A DNA stretch of 64,000 bases, from positions 12,489,675 through 12,553,674 of the forward strand of contig NC_052511.1 in assembly GCF_014356525.2 (NCBI RefSeq), in the 5' to 3' direction. Shown here piece by piece: positions 13,179-24,199 of the stretch; position 1 is the first letter of the stretch, and every line of letters starts with the position of its first letter. Both the position numbers and the translations under genes were made by a program. The notes under the pieces were generated by a model. The model saw only the letters and a list, made by a program, of their open reading frames with translations, had not been told where the DNA came from and searched no databases. This DNA comes from Nilaparvata lugens (lineage: Eukaryota; Arthropoda; Insecta; Hemiptera; Delphacidae).

Positions 13179-14085
13179 CTTCTTCTTCTTCTTCTTCTTC
13201 TTATTTGGCATTACAACTCAGCGCGGGTCACAGCCTCCCTCAATTTCCGCCTCCAAGCATCTCTGTCCACCGCTGCACTTCTCCATCTTCGCACCCCAAT
13301 TACTGCTGCATCCTTATCCACTACGTCTATCCATCTTGTTCTGGGTCGCCCTTTCCTTCGCCGGCCATATATTTTCCCTTCCATTGCCATCTTTGGGGGG
13401 TAGGCATCGTCAGCTCGTACCAGGTGTCCTGCCCACCTCAGCCTGCGAACTCGCATCACAGTGGCTATATCTGCATACTGGTACAGCCTATAAAGTTCGT
13501 CATTATGCCTCCTACGCCAGACTCCTGCTTCCTGTATGCCTCCAAACACTCTTCTCAGGATATTTCTTTCAAAGACGCCCAGCATTCTTTCATCCGCCAC
13601 CGTAGTTGCCCATGTTTCACTACCATACAGTATGACAGGCATGATGATTGTTCTGTATAGCAGCAGCTTGGTCTTTCTACTGAGTGTACGTTTTTTCATC
13701 AGAGTTGATAGCGCGTAATACCATCTATTGGCTAGCATAACCCTTCGCCTTACTTCTTTACTTGAATCGTTTCTGGAGTTTATAGAAGATCCCAGGTATA
13801 CAAACTCTTCTACGATTTCGACGTTTTTCCCCTGGATCTCTATGCTTTGGCCATGCTCTCGCCCTTCTCCAGAGTTGGAGGCCACCATAACTTTGGATTT
13901 ACTACCAGACCGATTCTTTTTGCAGCTTCCTCCAACCGCGTGTAGGCGTCCTTCATAGCTGCTGGCGATCTACACGTAGGCATGCGATGTCCACATCATC
14001 TGCATACGCTAATATCTGAGTCAGTCTATTGTATAATGTTCCTCTAGTATTAATTCGCGAGTCCCTGATTACTTTTTCCAAAAAA
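13179..14085 (-). mobile_element. 5'-truncated non-LTR retrotransposon (907 bp)
   Basis: The insertion is bounded by an exact 13-bp direct repeat. Read on the minus strand it starts inside the reverse transcriptase and ends in an (AAG)n tail at 13179-13202, typical of target-primed reverse transcription with 5' truncation. It encodes the RT motif LAYADDVDI and the conserved C-terminal region of LINE ORFs. The short microsatellite tail and C-terminal motifs resemble RTE-like elements, but I cannot fix the clade without a search. Confidence 0.85.
13211..14060 (-). pseudogene. Reverse transcriptase C-terminal fragment
   Basis: Minus strand. The YADD catalytic box (LAYADDVDI) lies near 14000. 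A frameshift follows, and then an open frame of 225 codons (13888-13211). Recognisable LINE C-terminal motifs are EFVYLGSSINS, SRKTKLLLYRTIIMPVILYG, SETWATT, FERNILRRVFGG, RRLRWAGHLVRADD, GRPRTRWIDVV and DRDAWRRKLREA. It lacks the endonuclease and most of the RT palm because of 5' truncation, so it cannot be autonomous. The last 225 codons are intact, which suggests a fairly recent insertion. The domain assignment is certain; the clade is not. Confidence 0.88.
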
Positions 14086-14098
14086 ATGAAAGATCAAT
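14086..14098. repeat. Target-site duplication, right copy
   Basis: Exact 13-bp match to 13166-13178. Confidence 0.85.
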
Positions 14099-15529
14099 GC
14101 TTTTTGTAAATTCTCTTTTTTTAATTCCTGAATAATTCGATAGCAGACGTACTGTAGCTGTTCCTTATTCAGTTTCAGTCTCTGATTGGAAGAGGTCATT
14201 GATATATATATATATATATTCAAAATACAGTAATATAACTAGTAAATATTACGTTTCGTAACTTAATGAACCTTATCGGCTATTTCTATGAAGCAATAAG
14301 TTAATAGGTACCAGAAAGATTCCATCATAACTTGAAAGTTTGAAGTAGGCTATACTCTTCCCTCTTGTAGTCTTAAGAGTTGAATCGGTTCTCTCTAGAA
14401 TAGTTTTCAATTTTGGTCTTATTCAAAGCTCCGATTGAACTCATATCCACGTGTTCCAAAAACATAGGATTTCTAAAATAAGTGCTTCAGATGTTTCCAA
14501 TTGATGAGCTACGGTATCTTATCACTACATAGAGAAAATGAGATATGTAAAATGTAAATAGATGAATAGTTCAGAATAGATGATTAGGCTTTTAACAAAC
14601 ACTTTAGATTGTTTACGGATATTCTTATTATTCTTCAACAAACATAATTTAGATGATAATTATCATTCAATTGGGGTTTATTATGAGAAAAAATAAAGCC
14701 TCAGAATTCATTTCTTAACTTTGTTCCAACTTCCTCTATTGACTTCTCAGGGGCCGGATAGGCATCTCTCAACAAATATTGTAACTCATCCTATACAGCC
14801 TTCTAAAATAAATACTATTCATTTAAAAAGTTATTTATGAACAAATTTTATGATTTCAGAGAAACTCGTATTCCTTATTAGAAAACTCCATAGTGTAAAT
14901 ATTTTCTAAATTCAACGTTTTGTGAGTGGGACTAGTGTAACTTTTGGACAATAAGAATTCAGCTCTATAAAGCAATGCCATCAATTGAGTGCCTCAAGTA
15001 GGATTTCTCTTCAATAGAATATTAAAAACTATTGATAAGGATCATCTCCAGCTCCATAATAAATTTTAAACTTCTTACAAGTCTTATCTCTCGTATTTAA
15101 TTTGACATGCTGCTTTAAGGGCCGTAAACACCGTCCAAATTTAACGCTACCCAATCTAAAAAGCTATCTAACAACAGTAATTTAAAGCTAAAGCTATGTT
15201 AGAGTTTTTCATCATGATTATGATAATATCCTCTATTAACCACAAGCTCATCTAACTCAGTTTAAACTTAAACTTTTCAATTTAACCATATTCAATATCA
15301 TTAAAGGCTACTGTTATTGCAATAAGCTCATCTCTCAGTTATACAATTCCATATAGTTTTCTTTGTGCCATGTCCTTTTTACCGATTGCAGTCTTAATCT
15401 CAACTTGAAGTCTGCTACAAGTGAGTTGGACTCTCACCCACACAACTCTTGATTTCACGTTTTTTTGGAAACTTTACTACGATATCAAAATTGACAAGCG
15501 CGCCTGATTAGTGCTGCCATCTGGCGGAT
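14099..15529. other. No gene seen; short (TA)n
   Basis: AT-rich DNA with a (TA)n tract at about 14199-14219. No supported ORF. Confidence 0.5.
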
Positions 15530-15728
15530 TCAGCGCGAACTACGAGATCGATACCGGAGTAGACTTTCCGTGGAAAACGGCAAGACTTGCCCAGATAACA
15601 ATTTCGTGTTGTTCGGATATTTTTTAGTAGAACCGTCGTTTCTACTGTTCTTATCGGCATCAGTAAATAGTGTACTTATCTGCTGCATACTTTTGGATAA
15701 GCGACTCCCCATGTAAGTACAGCTGACG
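15530..15728 (-). CDS. Candidate small protein with MGSRLS start (60 aa)
   Basis: The minus-strand ORF runs from ATG at 15712 to TGA at 15530. The N-terminus MGSRLSKSMQQ fits the N-myristoylation pattern (Gly2, Ser6) and is followed by a basic, Ser-rich sequence (STKKYPNN; LLRYRSRSSR). A 3' splice site (ACTTATTTCAG, exon start 15728) lies 16 nt upstream of the ATG, as in the MGCC candidate at 1989. Base composition is richer in G+C than the flanks. The family is not recognised. It could be a complete small protein, a first coding exon whose donor I cannot pinpoint, or a chance ORF next to a promoter. Confidence 0.35.
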
Positions 15729-17308
15729 CTGAAATAAGTTGCAAAAATGTTGTGATGTGAATCTTCCCCAGACAGCCTGGGAAAATCTCCAGTTTCGGAA
15801 GTGGTATTTGGGGATGATTTATCTCCTAGATTTCCAAAAAATTACTTGTACTCTCCTATCATTTTTCTCAAGTCACTGAATTCGATAGATTAAATATATA
15901 TACTGCTATGATCCTCTCCATAGTGGACTGTAAATATTTTTATTATGAATGGAAATGGTTGTATGTTTTTATTAGTGGAGGGGGCATGTGTTATCATTCA
16001 TTAAAACCATGACAACACCTGTACTACACGTCTGTCTTGTAGTAGTTTGATAGTAATTGATTGTATTTGGCTGATATTTGTTAAACTCTTTGAAAAACAT
16101 GTTAAACAGTTTGGATTGTTGAGAATTATCTCACAAAATATGTGGCAGTTTGTTTCCTAGACTAACTTTTCATGTGTACTAACTTATGGTATCTGGACCT
16201 ACAACTGCTTTTTCTATAATAAATATCATTCTAAAGGGTATTTTTTGAAAAATTGAGGTATCTTCGAAATGATGTAATTTATTGATGATCCCAGTTTTCA
16301 TTTGGAAATTGTTTTTGGGAATCATATAGCTTTTAGTTGATCCAAAATCCAAGAATTTTTGGCTTCCAAAACAAAATATTTCAGCTTCACTAAATCTATT
16401 TGAATCAATAAATAAATGTATCAACTTTCAGTTTTACTGAGGAGATTAGAACAATACGCTCTCGTTCCAGATGCTATTAATTTTGACTTGAATGTTGTCA
16501 ACGCTGATATTTGATTATCCTCCCGCCCTGAAATCGGAAAAAATATATTGAATTGGAAACCCAAAAAAGTCGTCGTTGGTCATTCGTTTTTTACACTGAT
16601 AACCCTCCCAAGATTTGATTTTCAGTTCCCCCCCCCACCAGAATTTCAAGGACACAGTCTGCGTTCAAGCCCACCTTCTGTGTGGCATCCCTGGTAGAGT
16701 AGACATTGTCAAATGAATCAACTATCATAAATAAGTATTTTTTTTCTGGATTCAAAAAAAAAGATGGAAATTGTTGAGTTTGAAAAAAGATTAATTTCCT
16801 TCAATTACTCATTTGGATGATGATAATAAGATCATGATTCATTGAACGTGGAAAGAGTGATTTTGAATTAAAAAATAGAGGTCAAACTATCAAGACTTGA
16901 GAGAATATTCTTGGATTATTAAGCCAATAAATGATTTTTCCCTCAAATTTTTCATGTATTTCCCATATTATACATGATTTGTTATCAGATTTATTCCAAC
17001 GTTCTCGTAACATTTCTCATTGGGAAAATCTGATAACTTTCTGATTCATTTGATAGAATTTGTGTTTTTTCTGAATGACTATTCAAATTTGTGAATTTAA
17101 GAATGATAAATGTGGGGAAGTCCATCTGTGATAGGAATATTTTCTCTTCTTGAGAAACCATTTCTGAATGCATTTTTATACACAGTTCTTATCTTCTAAA
17201 GCTGTTATATTTTCCATTGGAAACAACTTCATATCTGAGACTGCTGCAAATGAAGAGTTTAGGTGTTTGCAATAAACTATCACCAATCCAACATTTTCTC
17301 CAATAAAA
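15729..17308. other. No gene seen
   Basis: AT-rich DNA with a short C-run near 16629. Nothing recognisable. Confidence 0.5.
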
Positions 17309-17384
17309 TTCACTTCATACTGTCAGCATTGGTTGAATGAGAAGCAGTGTGATGTTTTATATAATGTATGCTGACAGAGTGAAT
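17309..17384 (+). repeat. miRNA-like hairpin family, copy 1
   Basis: The 5' arm CACTTCATACTGTCAGCATT pairs with the 3' arm TATGCTGACAGAGTGAA across a loop of about 40 nt that starts GGTTGAATGAGAAGCA. The 3' flank ATCTCACTACAG is shared with other copies. No coding potential. Confidence 0.75.
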
Positions 17385-18611
17385 CTCACTACAGGATCTT
17401 ATTCATCAACGTAACAAAATCCCTAACTTTTTAAATTACATGCGAATTTACTACAAGACTTGAAGCTAGGTACATCGATTTCTAAGGCATTCCCTGAGTT
17501 GTAGGAACAGACAGAGCACAGAAGCACATACTCTTCCATCCTTCTCCAGCTCTTTTTGCGATCATGAAGGCACCTCGCATCTAGGGGCTGGAAATTCTAT
17601 TTTGTCACGTGAGATTGCGTGTATGAATTTTGGCAGAGGGTAATTTAAGAGCAGGGAGAAGGAAAAATTATGAAAGTTGATGGCATCAGAATACAGACCA
17701 TCAAGAAGGTTGGGGTGAATATGAATTTAAAAATTTGATTACTTTCTTCGTTAACCCATAGGCCTATTCTTCAAATTAATATGATTAAGTATATTGTTTG
17801 TAGATGAAATGAATTTTGTGAAATAAGTGGAAAACAAAATCAATTCTTCTGAAGAAGAAAAATTCTTCTTTCTTCTTCTTCTTCTTCTCTATTCCTATTT
17901 CCTTCATCTTCATCTTCTCCCTCATCCTATTACGGAAGTAAGAAGGCCTACATGGGGTATTGAAAAAGAAACAAATCAAATGTTAATACTTCTCATTCAA
18001 TTTTCATGAAATTACACATTTGCATTCGGAAGTTTAAATGGGTTTAAGACTAAGCAGTTCAGACTACTTACATAAACATATTATTCCTGAGTGATTTTCA
18101 CTAAAGTCAGTCTACTCGTGAAATTTGACGTGAATTTTCTCCGCCCGGGAAACCTTTGCATCGTTTTGCTTCGTATATCAAGAATGCTTGACGTGACCTA
18201 TCTCAGGTCAGGGGATTAGAAATGTCAAGCAGTGCCCTTCTGCCCTTCACTGCTGCACTGCTCTGAAACTCTACTACCGTAGGCTACTCAGAACAAAGCT
18301 CTAATTGAGTCCCACACTCATACCATACCATACCAAACGTAATCTGTGAATTCCATGCACATTGTTCTAGTCAAGTCAAAATACTTTAAATATTCAATTA
18401 TCTTCTAATCTAGGATAATTGTGTTCAATGCCTTCTCATGAGTTTCGAATGTGAATTAGGATTAGCATTGAATTAGATTACATTTTTCAATTTATCTCGT
18501 GCATTACAATATCAATTTGGTTTTGAATCATCGATTGAGAGATTATTGAAGAAGTATGAGAGATATACTATCAGACATCTTTGAGAAATAAGTTAATCTA
18601 TTTTGTTTCAG
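17385..18611. other. No gene seen; CTT-rich tract
   Basis: Contains a GAAGAAG/CTTCTTC-rich segment at about 17846-17890 (a small inverted microsatellite) and a short ATACC repeat near 18320. No supported ORF. Confidence 0.5.
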
Positions 18612-18675
18612 ATAAGAGTCGCCATGGAAGCAAGAAACGAAACAGGATGCCAAGAATATGGATAAACCAACCAAG
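18612..18675 (+). CDS. Candidate first coding exon (MDKPTK)
   Basis: An acceptor (TTTTGTTTCAG) precedes the block and a consensus donor (CCAAG/GTACGAG) follows it. In the frame that continues into the next exon-like block, TAA at 18612-18614 is followed by the first ATG at 18658, giving MDKPTK with phase 0 at the donor. A short overlapping uORF starts at the earlier ATG (about 18624). I recognise no family. The support is splice-site quality and frame continuity with 19386-19431 only. Confidence 0.35.
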
Positions 18676-19385
18676 GTACGAGAACATCATTATTAATTAA
18701 TATTATGATTCAGGTTTGAATAACTTTTGACAGAACCCATCTTCAATTTTTTTTCTTCAAGATAACAGAATGACTGATCTAATAACTACATTTTGAATTT
18801 AAGAAATCTCCTTACATAAATTCATAGAATACGTAGAGTTCAAAGCAAATGAGTATTAATAGTATTACATAGTTACATAGTATTAATCTTGTTATAATAA
18901 TAATTATAAGCCTTCTTGGAATAATAATAATTTATAATTTCGGAAATAATATGAAGTTCATTCATTCATTTATCGTATAAAACACTATAAAGCAAAGAAC
19001 AATCTTCTCAATTCTTTCAATAATTCTATCAAAAGTATTAATACCCTATTCGAATCCCTTTTCTCCATTCATTCTTTTACGATGATTCAGGTACATTCAA
19101 ATATAGATGCATGATTTATTAATAGGGAAATCGTGATGAAGAAATGTGTTTATTCAAACAAATATTGTCCAGAAATTATATTATTTGAATAAGGGAATAT
19201 AATATCATCAATATATCATTATCATCACACTTCTAAAACAAACTCTCGATTGGAAAATCCACAGATCTTAACTTTTAGTTGAAAGAGATGCGGCAAAAAA
19301 ACTTTCTGAAAAGTAATTTGTTCTTCCATAACAGGTACAAAATCATTGAAATATTACTATAATGTATATTTTTCTATAATTTCAG

Positions 19386-19431
19386 ATTGCCACCATGGCC
19401 GAGTTAGTCAACAGGAAACCAATGCTCCGAG
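19386..19431 (+). CDS. Candidate micro-exon with optimal Kozak start (MAELVNRKPMLR)
   Basis: A 46-nt block flanked by an excellent acceptor (ATAATTTCAG) and donor (CGAG/GTAGGA). It contains GCCACCATGG, a near-perfect Kozak context, opening MAELVNRKPMLR. Joined to the upstream block it extends in frame to MDKPTK-IAT-MAELVNRK. It ends in phase 1. A 46-nt sequence with both splice sites and this start context is unlikely to be accidental, so I take it as part of a real plus-strand gene with very large introns. Function unknown. Confidence 0.45.
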
Positions 19432-19565
19432 GTAGGAACAATATTTCAATTTATTGTATTCATAATAATAAATTATATTCCCAATTTCATCTATTTTTCC
19501 AATCAATCAGAGACCTTTGAGATACAGTAGTTTGATAGACCTAGTTTGAATCAATTTTATCAAAT

Positions 19566-19578
19566 ATTCCAGTAAATA
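19566..19578. repeat. Probable target-site duplication, left copy
   Basis: ATTCCAGTAAATA matches ATTCCAGTGAATA at 20437-20449 in 12 of 13 positions. Confidence 0.6.
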
Positions 19579-20436
19579 GAAGCACTCAATGATATGGAAG
19601 AATGAATCATAATAAATGGTGCAAATCTGAATAATATACGATATGCGGATGATACCATCACGTTTGCAGATAGTCTTGAAGGATTACAACAGTTGATGGA
19701 CAGTGTAACAAGAATAAGCTCATAGTATGGTTTAGAAATAAACACAAAGAAAACAAAACTTCTGATAGTGAGTAAAGAGAACATTGCTGGAGCCAGCCTT
19801 TACATCGATCAAGTTAGGGTAGAAAGAATGAAGCAGTACAATTATTATCTAGGAACGATTATTGATGAGAAGTGGGATAACTCTCAAGAAATCTGGTGTC
19901 GCATCGAGAAAGCCCGTTCAGTTTTTATTAAAATGAGCTCACTCTTCAAATCTTACAATCTATCTTCAGAAATGAAGCTCCGACTCATGCGTTGCTACAT
20001 TTTCTCTGTTTTGCTGTATGGTGTGGACACCTGGACTCTGAACAAAGAAATTACCAGGAGACTTGAAGCATTTGAACTATGGCTTTACAGAAGAATTATA
20101 AGGATATATTGGACACAAAAAGTCATAAACGCAGAAGTACTGCAGAGCATGAGGAAGGGAGCAGAAGTTGATGAACACCATAAAATGCCGGAAACTCCAA
20201 TAATGAGGAACACAGAAAGGTACGGGCTACTCCAAGAGATCCTTCAGGGCAAGATAAACAGCAAGAGAAAACTGAGTCGAAGAAGACTAGTTGGAAGACT
20301 AGTTGAAGACTAGTAGAAGATTAGTTGGAAAATCTGAGGAAGTGGTTCGGTAAAACATCAGTAGAACTCTTCCGAATCGCAACCAACAAAATCAAGATAG
20401 CCAACATCCGGAACGGATAGGTACTTAGAGAAGAAG
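19579..20436 (+). mobile_element. 5'-truncated non-LTR retrotransposon (858 bp), second type
   Basis: Bounded by a 12/13-bp direct repeat. It encodes only the C-terminal part of a LINE reverse transcriptase and is distinct in sequence from the 13-kb copy. It lies directly upstream of the 20.7-kb TIR element. Confidence 0.7.
19590..20420 (+). pseudogene. Reverse transcriptase C-terminal fragment
   Basis: The catalytic box reads IRYADDTITFA (about 19635), followed by an in-frame TAG near 19722 and then an open frame from 19768 to 20313. LINE C-terminal motifs are YYLGTIIDEKW, MKLRLMRCYIFSVLLYGVDT, WTLNKEI, FELWLYRRIIRI and YGLLQEILQGK. Near 20285-20320 the unit GGAAGACTAGTT is repeated and shifts the frame. 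The expected end (a LFRIATNKIKIANI-like tail) is in another frame. At least two lesions plus 5' truncation show it is dead. The WLYRRI-W-T pattern resembles a Jockey/CR1-like LINE C-terminus, but the clade is not certain. Confidence 0.82.
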
Positions 20437-20449
20437 ATTCCAGTGAATA
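20437..20449. repeat. Probable target-site duplication, right copy
   Basis: 12/13 match to 19566-19578. Confidence 0.6.
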
Positions 20450-20717
20450 TTTTCTGGCATTTTCCAACCAATATTATCAATTTTGAATTTCACTATTATT
20501 TTTTCAATATTTCCCTGGATGTTTCATTCAATTATTCTACTCAAGACATTCTATTCGTCTCTTCCAGAAACGTGATGTTTCCGTTCAATCTAGAGGTCCC
20601 AGAATTTTTATTTTCCAGTACTAACTCACGGTGTACCTTCACCTTTCATTTGGATCATGCTTTTTCTCCTCCCACTCGAGAATCGTGTCTCGTTGTTTAT
20701 GTATGGCGTTCACCAGT

Positions 20718-20725
20718 ATCCGCAA
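20718..20725. repeat. 8-bp target-site duplication, left
   Basis: ATCCGCAA, exactly repeated at 23249-23256. Confidence 0.85.
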
Positions 20726-23248
20726 TAGGGTGGGCCGAAAAAAATAAGTTTTTTATTTTGAAGTTGTAATAGCTCGCAAAAGTGTCTATTTTGGAAGGGG
20801 AACACAATGAAATAAAAAAAATTGAAATTGGTTGACATCTTCCGGTCGCGCATGGGCACTAAAGTTTGTTAAAAATGTAAAAAAAACGAAATTTTTCAGA
20901 ATTTTTTTTTCAACTTAAATTTTATTTTTTTGTGTTGTAATAGGTGAAAAATACTTAAAGTATAGCTTAAAATCATTGTGTTTTTTTTTTCATTTAGGTT
21001 AGGCAATATCTACCGGTGGCGCACGGAGCCTAAAATTCGCCAAAATATAGAAAAAATCACATTTTTCACAGAACATAACTTGAGCATTTTCAATCAATGT
21101 GGGCTACTTAAAGACAAGTTTGAAGAGCCTGATACAATATGATGGGTGAGTATAGAAAAACGAGCTTGGTACATTGTTTTTTATTTCACAAATTGTAGAA
21201 TACAAGAAACTGTTGAATGTTATTGGACAATAAAAACTGAAATAGAAAATGCAGCAAAACTAAATTTCAAAACTGTCCAATTCTATGTCAAGAATCAAAT
21301 TCATATGTTTATAAACTACATGTTTCCTTCAAATGGAACTCTGAAATCTGTTTTGCTTGTGTAATTGGCCATAGACGATCTTGACAGAAGATTTGCTCTT
21401 ATGAAGCCATTTTGGTTGTGAAATTCACAAAGCGTTCTTGAAGCTTCGGTGACAAGTTTAATGCACCATTCTACTGCCTGTGTGTGAACTTGAAACTTTT
21501 TAAAAGTAGAGTTCCAGTCAGGGATGGATTCACTGTTGAAGTCAATGTGCGCTTTTAATGCTTTGTCTGTAAAGCCCCTTAACAACGGAGGTGATGGAAG
21601 TGTGAGATTGGAGTCCATCCAGTTGATTAATTCAAAGTAGTCTTGTGCACAAAAGTTGATTTTTGGAGGGGTAAATGTTCTTATGGCTTTCCTTCTTTCA
21701 TCGACCTGCCTTGACTATGGAATTCTCCGGAATCCGAGCTCTCTTATATGTTTCCTGTTATCCTGAGTCATTGCCAATAATATGTGTTCAGGGTGTGCAA
21801 AAAAACCGTTTCTCTCGATTACAGGATCAACAATGTCAAGCAGGTCTTTTGGTAAATACCTTGTTGATTTTATGGTTTGGTACACACGTTTTGGACCGTC
21901 AGTGAATAGTCTACTTTTCCTATTGCAAACCACATTGGCATATATGAGCGGTAGCACAAATAGAACGAGTTTTTTTAGTTCAGGTGAGGGGCTTACTTCA
22001 CTTACCTAGAGTCTGAGGGTCCTGTAGGCTTTTGTCAACCACCTAGAATGAGATAAGTGTCCTGGATCTCAAGCAGCCAAATCTTCTTCACAAATATCTG
22101 ATTTAATTGCACTAGAAACATCGAGTAAATATTGCTGATCCTTACTGAGTACCTAATTGTCTGTCTTTTTCATGGATTTCACAGTCAATGTTCTGGAAGG
22201 CAACTACTGGGAACTTTTCACAGTTAGATAACTTTTCACCGATTGGCCCTTTAGAGGAAGTAGGCCCCATTGTTACGCCATCAAAGTGTTCAAATAAATG
22301 CTGAAACGGCAACTCATTCAACTGTATGAGACAAATTTCCCATTGTAGAGGTCTTCTCAAAAATAGCTCTATTTGGCGTATCAAACCAGATTTCAAACCT
22401 GTATTGACTGCAGTACCATCGCAGGCAATCACAATCAAGTTTTCAAGAGATATTTCATGTTAAGATAGATGAGAAATAACAGATTTAACGATTTCTTCTG
22501 AGCTTCCAGAGTTTGGAGTAACATGACCAATGTAGAGTGAGCTGAGTTCTTGAATAAGGGAGTAGTGCTCTTCTTTTATAACTCTACGATACTGTTTCAA
22601 GTGGGCCTGCTCTATCACCAAAGTATCGTCTTTTCTTCCATTTGAAGGAAATATGTAGTTTCTAAACATATGAATTTGATTCTTGACATAAAATTGGACA
22701 GTTTTGAAGATTTAGTTTTGCTTCATTTTCTATTTCAGTTTTTATTGTCCAATAACATTCAACAGTTTCTTGTATTCTACAATTTGTGAAATAAAAAACA
22801 ATGTACCAAGCTCGTTTTTCTATACTCACCCATCATATTGTATCAGGCTCTTCAAACTTGTCTTTAAGTAGCCCACATTAATTGAAAATGCTCAAGTTAT
22901 GTTCTGTGAAAAATGTGATTTTTTCTATATTTTGGCAAATTTTAGGCTCCGTGCGCCACCGGTAGATATTGCCTAACCTAAATGAAAAAAAAACACAATG
23001 ATTTCAAGCTATACTTTAAGTATTTTTCACCTATTACAACACAAAAAAATAAAATTTAAGTTGAAAAAAAAATTCTGAAAAATTTCGTTTTTTTTAGATT
23101 TTTAACAAACTTTAGTGCCCATGCGCGACCGGAAGATGTCAACCAATTTCAATTTTTTTTATTTCATTGTGTTCCCCTTCCAAAAGAGACACTTTTGCGA
23201 GCTATTACAACTTCGAAAAAAAAAACTTATTTTTTTCGGCCCACCCTA
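20726..23248 (-). mobile_element. TIR DNA transposon, decayed (2.5 kb, 8-bp TSD, 613-bp inverted arms)
   Basis: The ends are TAGGGTGGGCCGAAAAAAAT and its reverse complement, flanked by the exact duplication ATCCGCAA. An 8-bp duplication with a TAGGG terminus fits the hAT pattern by known rules; the encoded protein does not obviously look like a standard hAT transposase. The inverted arms are 20726-21338 and 22636-23248, equal in length and highly similar. The arms contain part of the coding region, not only a terminal repeat. Confidence 0.85.
21316..22826 (-). pseudogene. Broken transposon-borne protein (invertebrate repeat family)
   Basis: Minus strand. The order from the N-terminus is: a start region inside the right arm (CRIQETVECYWTIKTEIE), MFRNYIFPSNGRKDDTLVIE (22669), a nonsense TAA at about 22460, IACDGTAVNTGLKSGLIRQI, RPLQWEICLIQLNELPFQHL, EHFDGVTMGP, a frameshift between 22142 and about 21957, DLLDIVDPVIERNGFFAHPE, RKHIRELGFRRI, a nonsense TAG near 21715, TFTPPKINFCAQDYFELINW, and an end inside the left arm at 21316. 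I recall this family as multicopy uncharacterised proteins in aphids and other invertebrates. The role is presumably transposase or an element partner, but no catalytic triad can be assigned by eye. At least two nonsense codons and two frameshifts make it non-functional. Confidence 0.75.
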
Positions 23249-23256
23249 ATCCGCAA
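23249..23256. repeat. 8-bp target-site duplication, right
   Basis: ATCCGCAA, identical to 20718-20725. Confidence 0.85.
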
Positions 23257-23364
23257 TTCAGGAATAGCTGAGTGTACTGCCGGTGCACAACACACTGCTG
23301 GCGTTGAATTTCAATGCGGCAAACAACAAAAAGATGAGCGACTTTCGTGTTGACTAGTTTGCAA

Positions 23365-23430
23365 TTCACTTCAAACTGTCAGCATTGGGTGAATAGGAGC
23401 ATTGATATAACTCGAATGCTGACAGTGGAT
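23365..23430 (+). repeat. miRNA-like hairpin family, copy 2
   Basis: TTCACTTCAAACTGTCAGCATT pairs in its core with AATGCTGACAG. The loop starts GGGTGAATAGGAGCATT, like copy 1. It is only about 120 bp beyond the right target duplication of the TIR element. Confidence 0.75.
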
Positions 23431-23744
23431 AGATAGCGTCTCTCAGTCTGGTATTTCGGTCACATACATGCCAAAATTGCACATGACGACAAATGTTGTT
23501 TCCGACTTTATTGTTATCTTGGTAGTATTGACAGATATCCTGCATTATTATTACAGTAAAATATTATTCTTGCAATATTCCATTTGATTTTTATATATTT
23601 GAAGACCTAAGACCCCATTTTTCATTATTTCATTGGATAACTAAAAATAATATGAAAAATAGTATGTTACTCTGACATGGTATGAATGTTCCATGTACAA
23701 TTATTGTACCTTGCAGTAAAGTTTTCATTCGGTACTTTTATTCA

Positions 23745-23990
23745 GTTCAATTCATTTTATTCAAAAACTTTATGCATTACATAGTATGTAAAAACAAACA
23801 AAAGGCGATATATTAGTTTGTAATATTAATATGAAAAACAAGTAGAAAGTAAATGAATAACTCCATGCTTGGACGTCAAGTCCGTGTGCATGGAGGAAAG
23901 TGCAACTGAATAGTACAGTTCCATAATTATATCCAGGCTGTATGAAGTTTTTCCTCTCTTGAGTTAAAAAGAAATATTTTTTAATAATTT
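23745..23990 (-). mobile_element. SINE-like or LINE-tail repeat, copy 1
   Basis: Minus orientation. A CATTTTATTCAAAAACTTTA edge (AATAAA-type tail on the minus strand) is followed by an internal hairpin CCATGCTTGGAC...GTCCGTGTGCATGG. The copy at 36405-36640 has the same architecture with CCCCCACATAGAC...GTCCGTGTGTGGGGG. No protein. Confidence 0.45.
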
Positions 23991-24199
23991 TCAAGAATTT
24001 TTATCAATAATTGAATATCATCTATTAGGGAAAAAAACATTTTTAAGAATACTCGTCAATCAACACAACACAATATTTCAAATTCTATTCTAAAGTATAT
24101 CCCTTTTAGATCTGTAAACGATTGAGCTCTATACTATAATAGTTTTTTAGAAAAATTTATTGATAAATAAAGTGATGAAATAATAACGTCCTAGCTCCT

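Noticed and set aside
13166..13660. Forward 164-codon Ser/Pro-rich ORF
   Set aside because: Antisense to the reverse transcriptase fragment.
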